Notes under the pieces: model-generated
Told to the model about the DNA's origin: nothing
Databases searched by the model: none
What the model saw: only the letters and a program-made list of their open reading frames with translations
Shown here: piece after piece, positions 27,928 to 37,591 of the stretch
How positions within the stretch are numbered: position 1 is the first letter of the stretch
Layout: the number at the start of each line of letters is the position of its first letter
Assembly (NCBI RefSeq): GCF_016807805.1
Contig: NZ_CP063362.1
Span: forward strand, 248,001 to 312,000
Length of the DNA stretch: 64,000 bases
Direction of reading: 5' to 3'
Source: Xanthobacter dioxanivorans
GTDB taxonomy: Bacteria > Pseudomonadota > Alphaproteobacteria > Rhizobiales > Xanthobacteraceae
Translations under genes and position numbers: made by a program

Positions 27928-30900
27928 TGGCCCTCAACGTCTCCGCCTGGGCCATCCGCCGGCCCGTCCCCTCCCTCGTCTTCTTCTTCATCCTCACGGT
28001 GCTCGGCATCGTGCATTTCCGCTCGCTCCCCGTGACGCAGATGCCGAACGTGGACGTGCCCATCGTCATGGTCACCGTCACCCAGGCCGGCGCGGCGCCC
28101 AGCGAGCTCGAGACCCAGGTGACCAAGAAGGTGGAGAACGCCATCGCCGGCGTCGCCGGGGTGAAGCACATCACCTCCTCCATCTCCGAGGGCACGAGCG
28201 TCACGACGGTGGAGTTCCACCTGGAGACGCTGGTGGACCGCGCCGTGAACGACACCCGCGACGCGGTGACCAAGATCCGCCAGGACCTTCCGCGCTCCAT
28301 CGACGAGCCGCAGGTGCAGCGGGTGGATATCGAGGGCCTGCCCATCGTCACCTATGCCGTCTCCTCGCCCAACATGAGCGCGGAGGAGATGAGCTGGTTC
28401 GTGGACGACACCCTCGCCCGCGCGCTCCAGGGCATCCGCGGCGTGGCGCAGGTGAAGCGGCAGGGCGGCGTCGATCGCGAGATCCGCATCTCCCTCGATC
28501 CCGACCGGCTGATGGCCCTCGGCATCACCGCCGCCGAGGTGAGCCGGCAGCTGCGCGCCACCAATCTCGACGTGTCCGGCGGCCGCGGCGAGGTGGGCAC
28601 CCAGGAGCAGTCCATCCGCACCCTGGCGGGTGCCGCCTCGGTGGAGGCCCTCGCCGAGACCCGGATCGTGCTTTCCAACGGGCGGTCGGTGCGCCTCGGC
28701 GACCTCGGCCGGGTGGTCGACGGGGCGGCGGAGCAGCGGGTCTTCGCCCGGCTCGACGGCAAGAGCGTGGTCGCCTTCGGCGTCTATCGCGCCAAGGGCT
28801 TCTCGGACGTGACCGTCTATGACCGGGTCACGGCGGAGCTGGAGAAGCTCAAGGCCGCCCATCCCGACGTGACCATCACCGAGATCGACACCACGGTCCG
28901 CTTCACCAAGTCGGACTACGAATCCGCCATGCACACGCTGGTGGAGGGCGCGATCCTCGCGGTGATCGTGGTGTTCCTGTTCCTGCGGGACTTCAGGGCC
29001 ACCCTCATCACGGCGCTGGCCATCCCCTTGTCCATCCTGCCCACCTTCTGGGTGATGGACATGCTCGGCTTCTCGCTGAACGCGGTGAGCCTGCTCGCGA
29101 TCACCCTCGTCACCGGCATCCTGGTGGACGACGCCATCGTGGAGATCGAGAACATCGTCCGCCACATGCGCATGGGCAAGTCGCCCTACCGCGCGGCCAT
29201 CGAGGCGGCGGACGAGATCGGCCTCGCGGTGGTGGCCACCACCCTGACCATCGCCGCCGTGTTCGCGCCGGTCTCCTTCATGGGCGGCATCGCCGGGCAG
29301 TATTTCAAGCAGTTCGGCCTGACGGTCGCCATCGCCGTGCTGTTCTCGCTCGCGGTGGCCCGCCTCATCACGCCTTTGGTCGCGGCCTATTTCATGCGCG
29401 ATACCGGCCACCGGGAAGCCGGCGACGGGCCGGTGATGCGCGGCTATGTGCGCCTGCTCTCCTGGTCGGTGCGGCACCGCTTCGCCACCATCGGCATGGG
29501 CCTTGCCATCTTCGCCGGCACCATCTGGCTGTCCACGCTGCTGCCGTCGGGCTTCCTGCCGGCCAACGACATCTCCCGCGCCCTCCTGTCGGTGGAGCTG
29601 CCACCGGGCACGACGCTGGCGGAGACGCAGAAGGTGTCGGACGAGATCACCCGCACCCTTCTCAAGCTGCCGGAGGTGAAGAGCGTGTACGCCACCGCCG
29701 GTTCCGGCGGATCGGGCGGCCTCTCCCTCACCGCGGGCGAGATCCGCAAGGCGCAGATCGTCATCAACCTGAAGCCACGCGCCGAGCGCGACATGGACCA
29801 GAAGACCTTCGAGACGCAGTTCTCCCGGACCCTCGCGAGCCTTCCGGACATGCGCTTCTCCTGGAGCCAGAACGGGCAGAACACCCAGCGCGGCTTCCAG
29901 GTGGTCCTCTCCGGCAATGACGGGGCGGCGGTGGAAGGCGCGGCGGTGGCGCTGGAGAAGGAGATCCGCGCCAAGCTGCCGGAGCTCGCCAACGTGGTCT
30001 CCTCCGCCGCCCTCGACCGGCCCGAGATCCGCATCGTGCCCAAGCTCGACGAGGCGGCGCAGCTCGGCGTCTCGGTGGACACCATCGCCGAGACGGTGCG
30101 CATCGCCACCATCGGCGACATCTCCGCCAACCTCGCCAAGTTCTCGGCCAAGGACCGGCAGATCGACATCCGCGTGCAGCTGGACGAGAAGGCCCGCACC
30201 AACCTCTCCACCTTCGACGCCCTGAAGGTGCCCACCGCCGCCGGCGGGGCCGTGCCGCTCTCCGCGGTGGCGGACGTGCGCTTCGGCAAGGGCCCGACCG
30301 CGCTGGACCGCTACGACCGGGCCCGGCGCATCGCGGTGGAGGCCGACCTCGTGGGCGAGGCGCCGCTGGGCGATGCCCTCGCCAAGGTCAAGGCGTTGCC
30401 CAGCGCGCAGAACCTGCCGGCCGGCGTCACCCTGAAGGAGGCTGGCGACGCGGAGATCATGGAGGAGGTGTTCTCCGGCTTCGCCATGGCCATGGCGGCC
30501 GGGCTCATGCTGGTGCTGGCGGTGCTGGTGCTGCTGTTCCACGACCTTTTGCAGCCCATCACCATCCTGGTGTCGCTGCCTTTGTGCGTGGGCGGCGCCT
30601 TCATCGCGCTGCTCATCACCGGGCATTCGGTGTCCATGCCCGTGGTCATCGGCTTCCTGATGCTCATGGGCATCGTCACCAAGAACGCCATCCTGCTGGT
30701 GGACTTCGCCATCGAGGCCATGCACCAGGGCGTGGACCGCTTCACCGCCCTCATCGAGGCCGGTCGCAAGCGCGCCCAGCCCATCGTCATGACCACCATC
30801 GCCATGGTGGCGGGCATGGTGCCCTCGGCGGCGGCCCTGGGGGAAGGCGGCGCCTTCCGCGCGCCCATGGCCATCGCGGTCATCGGCGGCCTGCTGACCT

Positions 30901-31070
30901 CCACCGTGCTGTCGCTGGTGTTCGTGCCGGCGGTGTTCTCGGTGATGGACGACGTGAGCCATATTCTCGGGCGCCTCCTCGGCCGCTTCATCGGCGGCAA
31001 GGACGAGCCCGGCGACCATGGGCACGCCGCTCCGTCCCACGCGCCGGGCCTGCCGCGCGCCGCCGAATGA
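27927..31070 (+). CDS. RND multidrug efflux permease (HAE1/AcrB-like)
   Basis: 1047 residues with 12 membrane helices. Proton/drug antiporter of the inner membrane. N-terminal NVSAWAIRRPVPSLVFF; proton-relay aspartates in GILVDDAIVEIEN (TM4) and the lysine in MGIVTKNAILLVDFAIEA (TM10); large periplasmic porter domains. Starts in a TGATG overlap with the adaptor stop. Substrates unknown; controlled by the adjoining TetR. Confidence 0.95.
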   Translation: MALNVSAWAIRRPVPSLVFFFILTVLGIVHFRSLPVTQMPNVDVPIVMVTVTQAGAAPSELETQVTKKVENAIAGVAGVKHITSSISEGTSVTTVEFHLETLVDRAVNDTRDAVTKIRQDLPRSIDEPQVQRVDIEGLPIVTYAVSSPNMSAEEMSWFVDDTLARALQGIRGVAQVKRQGGVDREIRISLDPDRLMALGITAAEVSRQLRATNLDVSGGRGEVGTQEQSIRTLAGAASVEALAETRIVLSNGRSVRLGDLGRVVDGAAEQRVFARLDGKSVVAFGVYRAKGFSDVTVYDRVTAELEKLKAAHPDVTITEIDTTVRFTKSDYESAMHTLVEGAILAVIVVFLFLRDFRATLITALAIPLSILPTFWVMDMLGFSLNAVSLLAITLVTGILVDDAIVEIENIVRHMRMGKSPYRAAIEAADEIGLAVVATTLTIAAVFAPVSFMGGIAGQYFKQFGLTVAIAVLFSLAVARLITPLVAAYFMRDTGHREAGDGPVMRGYVRLLSWSVRHRFATIGMGLAIFAGTIWLSTLLPSGFLPANDISRALLSVELPPGTTLAETQKVSDEITRTLLKLPEVKSVYATAGSGGSGGLSLTAGEIRKAQIVINLKPRAERDMDQKTFETQFSRTLASLPDMRFSWSQNGQNTQRGFQVVLSGNDGAAVEGAAVALEKEIRAKLPELANVVSSAALDRPEIRIVPKLDEAAQLGVSVDTIAETVRIATIGDISANLAKFSAKDRQIDIRVQLDEKARTNLSTFDALKVPTAAGGAVPLSAVADVRFGKGPTALDRYDRARRIAVEADLVGEAPLGDALAKVKALPSAQNLPAGVTLKEAGDAEIMEEVFSGFAMAMAAGLMLVLAVLVLLFHDLLQPITILVSLPLCVGGAFIALLITGHSVSMPVVIGFLMLMGIVTKNAILLVDFAIEAMHQGVDRFTALIEAGRKRAQPIVMTTIAMVAGMVPSAAALGEGGAFRAPMAIAVIGGLLTSTVLSLVFVPAVFSVMDDVSHILGRLLGRFIGGKDEPGDHGHAAPSHAPGLPRAAE

Positions 31071-31121
31071 GCCTTCAGCCGGGCGGGAGAGATCCCGTCC
31101 CGCTTGACTTGGAACCCGATC

Positions 31122-31156
31122 TGTACCAATCGGTAAATTATTGACTGATTGGTACA
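31122..31156. promoter_or_regulatory. Inverted repeat before the SnoaL-like/tetR pair
   Basis: Arms TGTACCAATCGG (31122-31133) and CTGATTGGTACA (31145-31156) match at 11 of 12 positions around an 11-base centre. Each arm is itself partly symmetric, as in many TetR operators. It lies 14 bases before the first start codon and is probably the site of the TetR protein encoded next. Confidence 0.6.
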
Positions 31157-31169
31157 GACAGGAACACCC

Positions 31170-31637
31170 ATGACACAGCGTCCGCCGCTTCCCCCCTTCA
31201 CCATGGAGACCGCTGCGCGCAAGGCGCGCATGGCGGAGGACGCCTGGAACACGCGCGATCCCGAACGCGTGTCTTTGGCCTACACGCCCGACAGCCACTG
31301 GCGGAACCGCTCCGAATTCCTCACCGGGCGCCCCGCCATCGTCGCCTTCCTCACCGCCAAGTGGCGCAAGGAACTGGATTACCGGCTGATCAAGGAAGTG
31401 TGGGGCCTCCACGAGAACCGCATCGCGGTGCGCTTCCAGTATGAGTGGCACGACACGGACGGGGCGTGGTACCGCTCCTACGGCAACGAGCAGTGGGAGT
31501 TCGACGCGGACGGCCTGATGCGCCGGCGGGAGGCCTCCATCAACGACGTGGCGATCCGCGCGGCCGACCGCCGCTTCCTGTGGCCCCTGGGTCCGCGGCC
31601 GGCGGACCATCCGGGGCTCACCGAACTGGGGATGTGA
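31170..31637 (+). CDS. SnoaL/NTF2-like protein (DUF1348 type)
   Basis: 155 residues. Compact alpha+beta cone fold: [37 protein letters not shown], then [20 protein letters not shown] and a C-terminal [11 protein letters not shown]. Relatives bind small molecules or act as isomerases/hydrolases of unknown substrate. Its stop overlaps the start of a TetR gene (TGATG), so the TetR product may sense the compound this protein handles. Confidence 0.85.
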   Translation: MTQRPPLPPFTMETAARKARMAEDAWNTRDPERVSLAYTPDSHWRNRSEFLTGRPAIVAFLTAKWRKELDYRLIKEVWGLHENRIAVRFQYEWHDTDGAWYRSYGNEQWEFDADGLMRRREASINDVAIRAADRRFLWPLGPRPADHPGLTELGM

Positions 31638-32200
31638 TGGCCAAGACGGTGGCGGAGCGCTCGGACATCCTGCCCGCTCTGGGCGAGGTGTTCCGCGAGC
31701 ACGGCTTCGAGGGGGCGAGCCTCGCCCACATCACCGCCCGCACGGGGCTCGGCAAGGGCAGCCTCTATCATTTCTTCCCGGGCGGGAAGGAGGAGATGGC
31801 GGCGGCCGTGCTGGCCGAGATCGACGGCTGGTTCGAGACCCACGTCTACGCCCCCCTGCGCACCGGCGCCGATGCGGCCGCCGGCGTGCGGGACATGCTG
31901 GCGCAGGTGGACGCCTATTTCCGCTCCGGCCGCCGGGTGTGCCTCGTCGGCGTGTTCGCCCTCGGCGAGGTGCGCGACCGGTTCTCGGACGCCGTCCTCG
32001 GCTATTTCGCCCGCTGGCGGGACGCGCTGGCACAGGCGTTGGGCCGCGCCGGGCTCGACCCGGACACGGCGCGCGGCCGGGCGGAAGATGCGGTGCTCGC
32101 CATCCAGGGCGCCCTGGTCCTCGCCCGGGCCCTCGACGACACCGGCGTCTTCACCCGCGCCCTGGCGCGGCTGGAGCACAGGCTGCTGGCGCCGGGTTGA
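31637..32200 (+). CDS. TetR/AcrR-family regulator
   Basis: 187 residues. N-terminal helix-turn-helix (~9-55: ILPALGEVFREHGFEGASLA, ITARTGLGKGSLYHFFPGGK). The C-terminal ligand domain resembles the LmrA/YxaF subgroup, which often governs small detoxification operons. Translationally coupled to the SnoaL-like gene; its probable operator is the inverted repeat at 31122-31156. Confidence 0.9.
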   Translation: MAKTVAERSDILPALGEVFREHGFEGASLAHITARTGLGKGSLYHFFPGGKEEMAAAVLAEIDGWFETHVYAPLRTGADAAAGVRDMLAQVDAYFRSGRRVCLVGVFALGEVRDRFSDAVLGYFARWRDALAQALGRAGLDPDTARGRAEDAVLAIQGALVLARALDDTGVFTRALARLEHRLLAPG

Positions 32201-32242
32201 AACCGCCACATATAGAACTAAATTGATCATATTAATTGGTCT

Positions 32243-32271
32243 TGACGCGTTCGTTTAAACGAACGATATTG
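32243..32271 (+). promoter_or_regulatory. metNIQ promoter with an 18-bp palindrome in the spacer
   Basis: TTGACG (32243-32248) is followed 16-17 bases later by GATATT/ATATTG. The spacer is filled by the perfect 18-bp palindrome CGTTCGTTTAAACGAACG (32248-32265), an ideal spot for a repressor. The regulator is unknown. The predicted start near 32277 leaves a ~220-base leader before metN. Confidence 0.5.
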
Positions 32272-32307
32272 GCCCCATCACTGCCCCAGAACGGACGGGC
32301 CGCCGCT

Positions 32308-32325
32308 ATGATGATGTGTCGCTGA
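32308..32325 (+). CDS. Possible Met-rich leader peptide MMMCR
   Basis: Three consecutive ATG codons, then TGT CGC TGA, in the untranslated leader of the methionine importer. All but one of the residues are sulfur amino acids. A weak GGAC lies before it. Immediately downstream is a stable hairpin, so this could be an attenuation control responding to methionyl- or cysteinyl-tRNA. Its translation is not proven and it could be chance. Confidence 0.35.
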   Translation: MMMCR

Positions 32326-32343
32326 GACCAGCCAGAACGTCGC

Positions 32344-32377
32344 CGAACCTGAGCCTTATCAAGGTCGAGCAGGTTCG
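32344..32377 (+). promoter_or_regulatory. Leader hairpin upstream of metN
   Basis: Perfect 8-bp stem CGAACCTG / CAGGTTCG with an 18-base apical part that contains a smaller CCTT / AAGG stem. It starts 19 bases after the MMMCR frame. I could not match the leader to a known SAM riboswitch class. Confidence 0.5.
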
Positions 32378-32496
32378 AAGCCGCCACGTCGTCCCTGAAC
32401 CGCGCCCCTCGCCGATTTTCCCGGACTGCCCTCGCCCTCGTTTTGAGGCATAATGCGATCCGGTCTGGCGAACAGGCGACACGCCCGGAGCCACCC

Positions 32497-33606
32497 GTGA
32501 ACGCCCCACTGACCTTATCGGCGAACGCCTTGGACGCCCCCTCCCCCCTTGCCGCCACCGCGCGGCCGATCATCCGCTTCGAGAAGGTGGCCAAGACCTA
32601 TCCGGCGCGCCAGAGCAACGCGCAGGTCGCCGCCCTCTCCGACATCTCCCTCGACGTGCCGGAGGGCGCCATCCTCGGCGTGATCGGGCGCTCGGGCGCC
32701 GGCAAGTCCACGCTCATCCGCCTCGTCAACGGGCTGGAGAAGCCTACCTCCGGCCGCATCACCGTGGACGGGGTGGACATGGGCGCGCTGGACGAGACGG
32801 CGCTGCGCAAGGAGCGGCGCTCCATCGGCATGATCTTTCAGCATTTCAACCTGCTGGCCCGCCGCACGGCGTTCCAGAACGTGGCGCTGCCTCTGGAAAT
32901 CGCCGGCGTTCCCGCGCGCGAGATCAAGGCGCGGGTGGAGCCCCTGCTCGACCTCGTCGGCCTCTCCGACAAGCGCGACCGCTATCCGGCCGAGCTCTCC
33001 GGCGGGCAGAAGCAGCGCGTCGGCATCGCCCGGGCGCTCGCCACCCGCCCCCGCGTGCTGCTGTCCGACGAGGCCACCTCCGCCCTCGATCCCGAGACCA
33101 CCAACCAGATCCTCGCCCTGCTGCGCAAGGTGAACGCCGAGCTCAACCTCACCGTGCTGCTCATCACCCACGAGATGACGGTGATCAAGGCGGTGGCCGA
33201 CCGGGTGGCGGTGATCGATGGCGGGCGCATCGTCGAGGAGGGCGCGACCTACGACGTCTTCGCCCGCCCGCAGCATCCCACCACCCGCTCCTTCCTGTCC
33301 GCCCTCACCGGCCAGAGCCTGCCGCCGCAGGTGGCGGACCGGCTGACCCGGGAGCCGGGGAACGGACGCCAGGCGGTGCTGCGCATCGTCTTCACCGGCT
33401 CGCATGCGACGGACCCCGTTTTGTCGCGTGTGTCGCGCCTCCTGTCGGTGGACGTCAACATCATCCAGGCCCAGGTGGACGAGATCGCGGGAGCGCCCTT
33501 CGGCGTCATCGTCGTCTCCATCCCGGGCGACGACGCCACCGTCGCCGCCGTGACCAATGCGGTGGAACGGCTTCATCTTTCGGCGGAGGTGCTCGGCTAT
33601 GTTTGA
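32497..33606 (+). CDS. metN: Methionine ABC transporter ATP-binding protein
   Basis: 369 residues from GTG 32497, which has GGAG seven bases upstream; an in-frame TTG at 32443 is less likely. Walker [10 protein letters not shown] (~65), Q-loop MIFQHFNLL, signature [15 protein letters not shown], Walker [13 protein letters not shown], and a C-terminal NIL (ACT-like) domain (~285-365: [18 protein letters not shown]) that senses methionine and inhibits transport when the pool is high. Its last eight bases overlap metI. Confidence 0.95.
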   Translation: MNAPLTLSANALDAPSPLAATARPIIRFEKVAKTYPARQSNAQVAALSDISLDVPEGAILGVIGRSGAGKSTLIRLVNGLEKPTSGRITVDGVDMGALDETALRKERRSIGMIFQHFNLLARRTAFQNVALPLEIAGVPAREIKARVEPLLDLVGLSDKRDRYPAELSGGQKQRVGIARALATRPRVLLSDEATSALDPETTNQILALLRKVNAELNLTVLLITHEMTVIKAVADRVAVIDGGRIVEEGATYDVFARPQHPTTRSFLSALTGQSLPPQVADRLTREPGNGRQAVLRIVFTGSHATDPVLSRVSRLLSVDVNIIQAQVDEIAGAPFGVIVVSIPGDDATVAAVTNAVERLHLSAEVLGYV

Positions 33607-34285
33607 CCTCAGCTTCGGCCTTTTGCCACCGGCCATCGTCGACCTGATCATCGACGCCACCCGGCAGACCCTCTACATGGTGGCGGTGTCGGGCATCGTC
33701 GGGACGATCGTCGGGTTGCCGCTGGGCGTCTTCCTCGCCACCAGCCGCAAGGGCGAGCTGTTTGCCGCCCCCCTCGCCAACCAGGTCCTCGGCCTGGTGG
33801 TGAATGCGGCACGCTCCACCCCCTTCATCATCCTGGTGGTGGCCATCATCCCCTTCACCCGGCTGGTGGCCGGCACCTCCATCGGCACCAACGCCGCCAT
33901 CGTACCCCTGACGGTGGCTGCGGCGCCGTTCATCGCCCGCCTCATCGAGGCGGCGATCCGCGAGGTGGACCAGGGGCTGGTGGAGGCGGCGCGGGCCATG
34001 GGGGCGAGCCCCCTGCAGATCGTCGCCAAGGTGCTGCTGCCGGAGGCGCTGCCGGCCATCACACTCGCCCTCACCCTCGCTGCGGTGTCGCTGCTCGGCT
34101 ACTCGGCCATGGTGGGCGCGGTGGGCGGCGGCGGTCTCGGCGACCTGGGCATCCGCTTCGGCTACCAGCGCTTCATGCCCGAGGTGATGGCGGCGGTGGT
34201 CATCGTGCTCATCCTTCTGGTGCAAAGCGTGCAGACGCTGGGCGACCTCATCGCCCGCCGCCTCGACAAGCGCAGCCGCGGCTGA
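33599..34285 (+). CDS. metI: Methionine ABC transporter permease
   Basis: 228 residues, five to six membrane helices. Contains the EAA loop that docks on Met[22 protein letters not shown]-terminal [20 protein letters not shown] is typical. ATG 33599 overlaps the end of metN, indicating coupled translation. Confidence 0.94.
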   Translation: MFDLSFGLLPPAIVDLIIDATRQTLYMVAVSGIVGTIVGLPLGVFLATSRKGELFAAPLANQVLGLVVNAARSTPFIILVVAIIPFTRLVAGTSIGTNAAIVPLTVAAAPFIARLIEAAIREVDQGLVEAARAMGASPLQIVAKVLLPEALPAITLALTLAAVSLLGYSAMVGAVGGGGLGDLGIRFGYQRFMPEVMAAVVIVLILLVQSVQTLGDLIARRLDKRSRG

Positions 34286-34327
34286 GCCTCACACTCTCGC
34301 GCTCTTCAGGTTCAAGGAGACTTCCCC

Positions 34328-35128
34328 ATGAAAGCCCTCGCCAAAGCCGGCATCAAGGCCGGCATTCTCGGCCTGGCGCTGGCCGCCGGCCTGATCCCGG
34401 CGGCGAGCGCCGAGACCATCAAGGTCGGCGTCACCCCCGGCCCGCACGCCCAGATCCTCGAGAAGGTGAAGGACGAGGCGGCCAAGAAGGGCCTCGACAT
34501 CAAGGTGATGGAGTTCTCCGACTATGTGGTGCCGAACGCCGCCTTGGCCTCCGGCGACCTGCAGGCGAACTCGTTCCAGCACCAGCCCTATCTCGACAAC
34601 CAGATCAAGGACCGCGGTTACAAGATCGTGCCCGTGGGCCTCACCGTGAACTTCCCCATCGGGATCTACTCGCAAAAGTTCAAGAGCTTCGACGCCATTC
34701 CCGCCGGCGCCTCGATCGGTATTCCGAACGATCCGACCAATGGCGGGCGCGTTCTCCTGCTGCTGGCCGACAAGGGCATCATCAAGCTGAAGGACGGGGT
34801 CGGGGTGAAGGCCTCGGTGGTGGACGTGGTCGAGAACCCGAAGAAACTGAAGTTCGTGGAGATCGACGCCGCCCAGCTGCCGCGCTCCCTGCCGGATCTC
34901 GCCGCCGCCGGCATCAACACCAACTATGCCAAGGAAGCCGGCCTCGACCCGGTGAAGGACCCTATCCTGCGCGAGGACCCCAAGGGCCCGTACGTGAACA
35001 TCATCGCCGTGCGCGCCGAGGACAAGGACAAGCCCTGGGTGAAGACCTTCGTCGAGACCTACCAGTCCCCCGAGACCAAGGCCTTCATCCTGGAGACCTT
35101 CAAGGGCGCGGTGCTGCCGAGCTGGTGA
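34328..35128 (+). CDS. metQ: Methionine-binding protein, NlpA/MetQ family
   Basis: 266 residues. Signal peptide ending near PAASAETIKVG, with no lipobox cysteine, so it is a soluble periplasmic protein rather than the lipoprotein found in E. coli. Family segments: VGVTPGPHAQILEKVKDEA, ANSFQHQPYLDNQ and IGIPNDPTNGGRVLLLL. Third gene of metNIQ, 42 bases after metI. Confidence 0.95.
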   Translation: MKALAKAGIKAGILGLALAAGLIPAASAETIKVGVTPGPHAQILEKVKDEAAKKGLDIKVMEFSDYVVPNAALASGDLQANSFQHQPYLDNQIKDRGYKIVPVGLTVNFPIGIYSQKFKSFDAIPAGASIGIPNDPTNGGRVLLLLADKGIIKLKDGVGVKASVVDVVENPKKLKFVEIDAAQLPRSLPDLAAAGINTNYAKEAGLDPVKDPILREDPKGPYVNIIAVRAEDKDKPWVKTFVETYQSPETKAFILETFKGAVLPSW

Positions 35129-35136
35129 GCCGGTGC

Positions 35137-35165
35137 GGGGCAGGCCCTCTCACCTCGCCTGCCCC
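35137..35165. terminator. Hairpin between convergent metQ and tam
   Basis: Perfect 8-bp stem GGGGCAGG / CCTGCCCC with a 13-base loop, ending one base before the tam stop codon. No U-run. Likely a shared stop region for both genes. Confidence 0.5.
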
Positions 35166-35166
35166 C

Positions 35167-35940
35167 TCACCTCACCGCCACCATGAACAGGCGCGGGAAG
35201 GCCAGCAGCACCTTGCCATCCACCCGCGGCGGATAGGGATCGACCAGGCGGGCGGCATATTCCTCCAGGAACTGGACGCGCTCGTCCCCCTCCAGCGGAT
35301 CGACGAAGGGGCGCAGGCCCGTGCCCTTCACCCATTCCACGATGGCGGCCACGCCGTCCAGCGGATGGTTGTAGATGGTGTGCCAGATGTCCACCCGGCC
35401 CGCATGGGGCGCCAGCATGTCGTAATAGGCGCCGGGCGCGGGCAGCATGGTGCGGGCCCGCGTCGCCCGCTCAAGCTTCTCCGCCCAGGGGCCGGCCATG
35501 GCGGTTTCGCGCATGGCCACATGGGAGGGCTCGTCCAGATTGTCGGGCATCTGCACCGCCAGCACGCCGCCGGGGGCGAGCAGGGAGAGAAGGCGCGGCA
35601 GCAGCGCCGCATGCTCCGGCACCCATTGCAGCACCGCATTGGCGAAGATGAGGTCCGCCGGCTTCGGCAGGGTGAAGGTGGAGGCGTCGGCCAGCTCGAA
35701 CCGCGCCTGCGGCAGGCGCGTGCGGGCGGCGGCCAGCATGTCCGGCGAGGTGTCGAGGCCGAGCACCTCGGCGGCCGGGAAGCGCGCCGCCAGCAGCTCG
35801 GTGGAATTGCCCGGCCCGCAGCCGAGATCCACCACGAAGGCCGCGTCCGTGCGCGGCACCTGCGCCAGCAGGTCCCGCGACGGGCGGGTGCGCTCATCCT
35901 CGAACTTCAGATACTGGCTGGCATTCCAATCGGCCGGCAT
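35167..35940 (-). CDS. tam: Trans-aconitate 2-methyltransferase
   Basis: 257 residues. SAM-dependent methylation of trans-aconitate, which would otherwise inhibit aconitase. Starts [20 protein letters not shown], the Tam-specific N-terminus; SAM motif [20 protein letters not shown] (~36-55); then [19 protein letters not shown] and the Tam segment [11 protein letters not shown]. Confidence 0.93.
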   Translation of the reverse strand: MPADWNASQYLKFEDERTRPSRDLLAQVPRTDAAFVVDLGCGPGNSTELLAARFPAAEVLGLDTSPDMLAAARTRLPQARFELADASTFTLPKPADLIFANAVLQWVPEHAALLPRLLSLLAPGGVLAVQMPDNLDEPSHVAMRETAMAGPWAEKLERATRARTMLPAPGAYYDMLAPHAGRVDIWHTIYNHPLDGVAAIVEWVKGTGLRPFVDPLEGDERVQFLEEYAARLVDPYPPRVDGKVLLAFPRLFMVAVR

Positions 35941-36458
35941 GAACGGCGCTCCCTGGGCGGCGGCCCTTCGGCGGCGGGCGGGCGAAGGGACGGCCGAGCA
36001 TTACACGAGCCGCCGCGCCCGCGCACCGGCGCCGGGGCATGCATTTGGCAAAAACGCTGCGCGGAGGGCGGCCCACGGTCCGGCGGCGCAGCCCGTGCCG
36101 GAGCTTGAGAACCGGCGCCGGCCTGCGCCGGGGCGAGACCGCCCGCGCCGGCGGAACAGCTCCGGGCAAGGCCGGACACGCCAGCGCCTTCGGCGCACTC
36201 CCGTTCCATGCAGAGGTGTTTCAGGCAGAGGTGTTTCAGGCAGGGCTGTTCCGGGCCGTATTCGTGCCGGAAGCCGGCGGTCCGTCCACGCCGCGGCGCG
36301 GATGCCGGCGCGCAGCGGGCATGCGACAGCCGTGCGCGGCTGATCCACCCGGACGGCGAGGAAGAGCGAGGAAATCGAGGAAAGAAAAGCAGCGAAGGCG
36401 GCAGGAGCCGGCCGGAAGGGGTCGCGGCGCGGGAAACCCGCGCCGCGACGATGGGTGA
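35941..36458. other. Gap between glnII and tam with 15-bp tandem repeats
   Basis: No supported gene on either strand. The only structure is three tandem 15-bp units at 36211-36255: two identical copies of CAGAGGTGTTTCAGG and a third diverged copy. The rest is high-GC sequence with open frames that lack coding character. Confidence 0.5.
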
Positions 36459-37493
36459 TCAGGCCGCGGCCGAGACGTCGGTGGAGACCGACGCGATGGT
36501 CTTCAGGATCTGCGAAGCGATCTGGTAGGGGTCGCCCATGGAATTGGGGCGGCGATCCTCGAGATAGCCCTTGTAGTCGTTCTTGATGAAGGAGTGGGGA
36601 ACGCGGATGGAAGCCCCGCGGTCGGCCACGCCGTAGCTGAACCGGTTCCACGGCGCGGTCTCATGCTTGCCGGTGAGGCGCATGTGGTTGTCCGGGCCGT
36701 AGACCGCGATGTGGTCGTCGAGGTTGGCCTCGAACGCCGCCATCAGCGCTTCGAAATAGGCCTTGCCGCCCACTTCGCGCATGAAGGACGTGGAGAAGTT
36801 GGCGTGCATGCCCGAGCCGTTCCAGTCGGTGTCGCCGAGCGGCTTGCAGTGGAACTCGATGTCCACGCCATACTTCTCGGTGAGGCGCAGGAGCAGGTAG
36901 CGCGCCATCCAGACTTCGTCAGCCGCCTTCTTGGAGCCCTTGCCGAAGATCTGGAATTCCCACTGGCCCTTCGCGACTTCCGCGTTGATGCCTTCGTGGT
37001 TGATGCCGGCCGCCAGGCAGAGGTCGAGGTGCTCCTCGACGATCTGGCGGGCGATGTTGCCGACATTCTTGTAGCCGACGCCGGTATAATACGGGCCCTG
37101 GGGCGCGGGATAGCCGTGCTCCGGGAAGCCGAGCGGGCGGCCGTCCTTGTAGAAGAAGTATTCCTGCTCGAAGCCGAACCAGGCGCCGGCATCGTCAAGG
37201 ATGGTGGCGCGCTTGTTGGTCGGGTGCGGCGTGACGCCGTCGGGCATCATGACTTCGCACATGACGAGGGCGCCGTCGGTGCGGGCCGGGTCGGGATAGA
37301 CCGCGACCGGCTTCAGCACGCAATCGGAGCTGCGCCCCTCGGCCTGCATGGTGGAGCTGCCATCGAAGCCCCACAGCGGCAGTTCCTCGACGCTCGGGAA
37401 CACGTCGTATTCCTTGATCTGCGTCTTGCCACGCAGGTTCGGGACCGGCGTGTAGCCGTCGAGCCAGATGTACTCGAGTTTAAACTTTGGCAT
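36459..37493 (-). CDS. glnII: Glutamine synthetase type II
   Basis: 344 residues, the length of the short eukaryote-like GSII of rhizobia, without the adenylylation loop of GlnA. Makes glutamine from glutamate, NH4+ and ATP. Visible: KLEYIWLDGYTPVPNLRGKT, LWGFDGSSTMQAEG, FGFEQEYFF, GINHEGINAEVAKGQWEFQI (active-site Glu), GSGMHANFST and NRFSYGVADRGASIRVP. A sigma-54 promoter about 90 bases upstream points to nitrogen-limitation control by NtrC. Confidence 0.95.
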   Translation of the reverse strand: MPKFKLEYIWLDGYTPVPNLRGKTQIKEYDVFPSVEELPLWGFDGSSTMQAEGRSSDCVLKPVAVYPDPARTDGALVMCEVMMPDGVTPHPTNKRATILDDAGAWFGFEQEYFFYKDGRPLGFPEHGYPAPQGPYYTGVGYKNVGNIARQIVEEHLDLCLAAGINHEGINAEVAKGQWEFQIFGKGSKKAADEVWMARYLLLRLTEKYGVDIEFHCKPLGDTDWNGSGMHANFSTSFMREVGGKAYFEALMAAFEANLDDHIAVYGPDNHMRLTGKHETAPWNRFSYGVADRGASIRVPHSFIKNDYKGYLEDRRPNSMGDPYQIASQILKTIASVSTDVSAAA

Positions 37494-37591
37494 TGCAGTC
37501 TCTCATAAGCCGATGACGTGGGTTTTTGGAACTCGTGAATGAGCGTCCGGCCGTGAAGAATCCACCGGCCGCGAAGGGCCGCGAGACTACA

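Noticed and set aside
27732..31610. Very long minus-strand open frame (about 1290 codons) opposite the RND genes
   Set aside because: Mirror of the efflux genes in high-GC DNA; His/Gly/Ala/Arg-rich translation with no domain.
32326..32400. Possible riboswitch (CTGAGA followed by GAACCTGA resembles parts of a TPP element; a SAM class was also considered for metNIQ)
   Set aside because: The remaining conserved boxes of TPP and the SAM-II core are missing; kept only as an unclassified leader hairpin.
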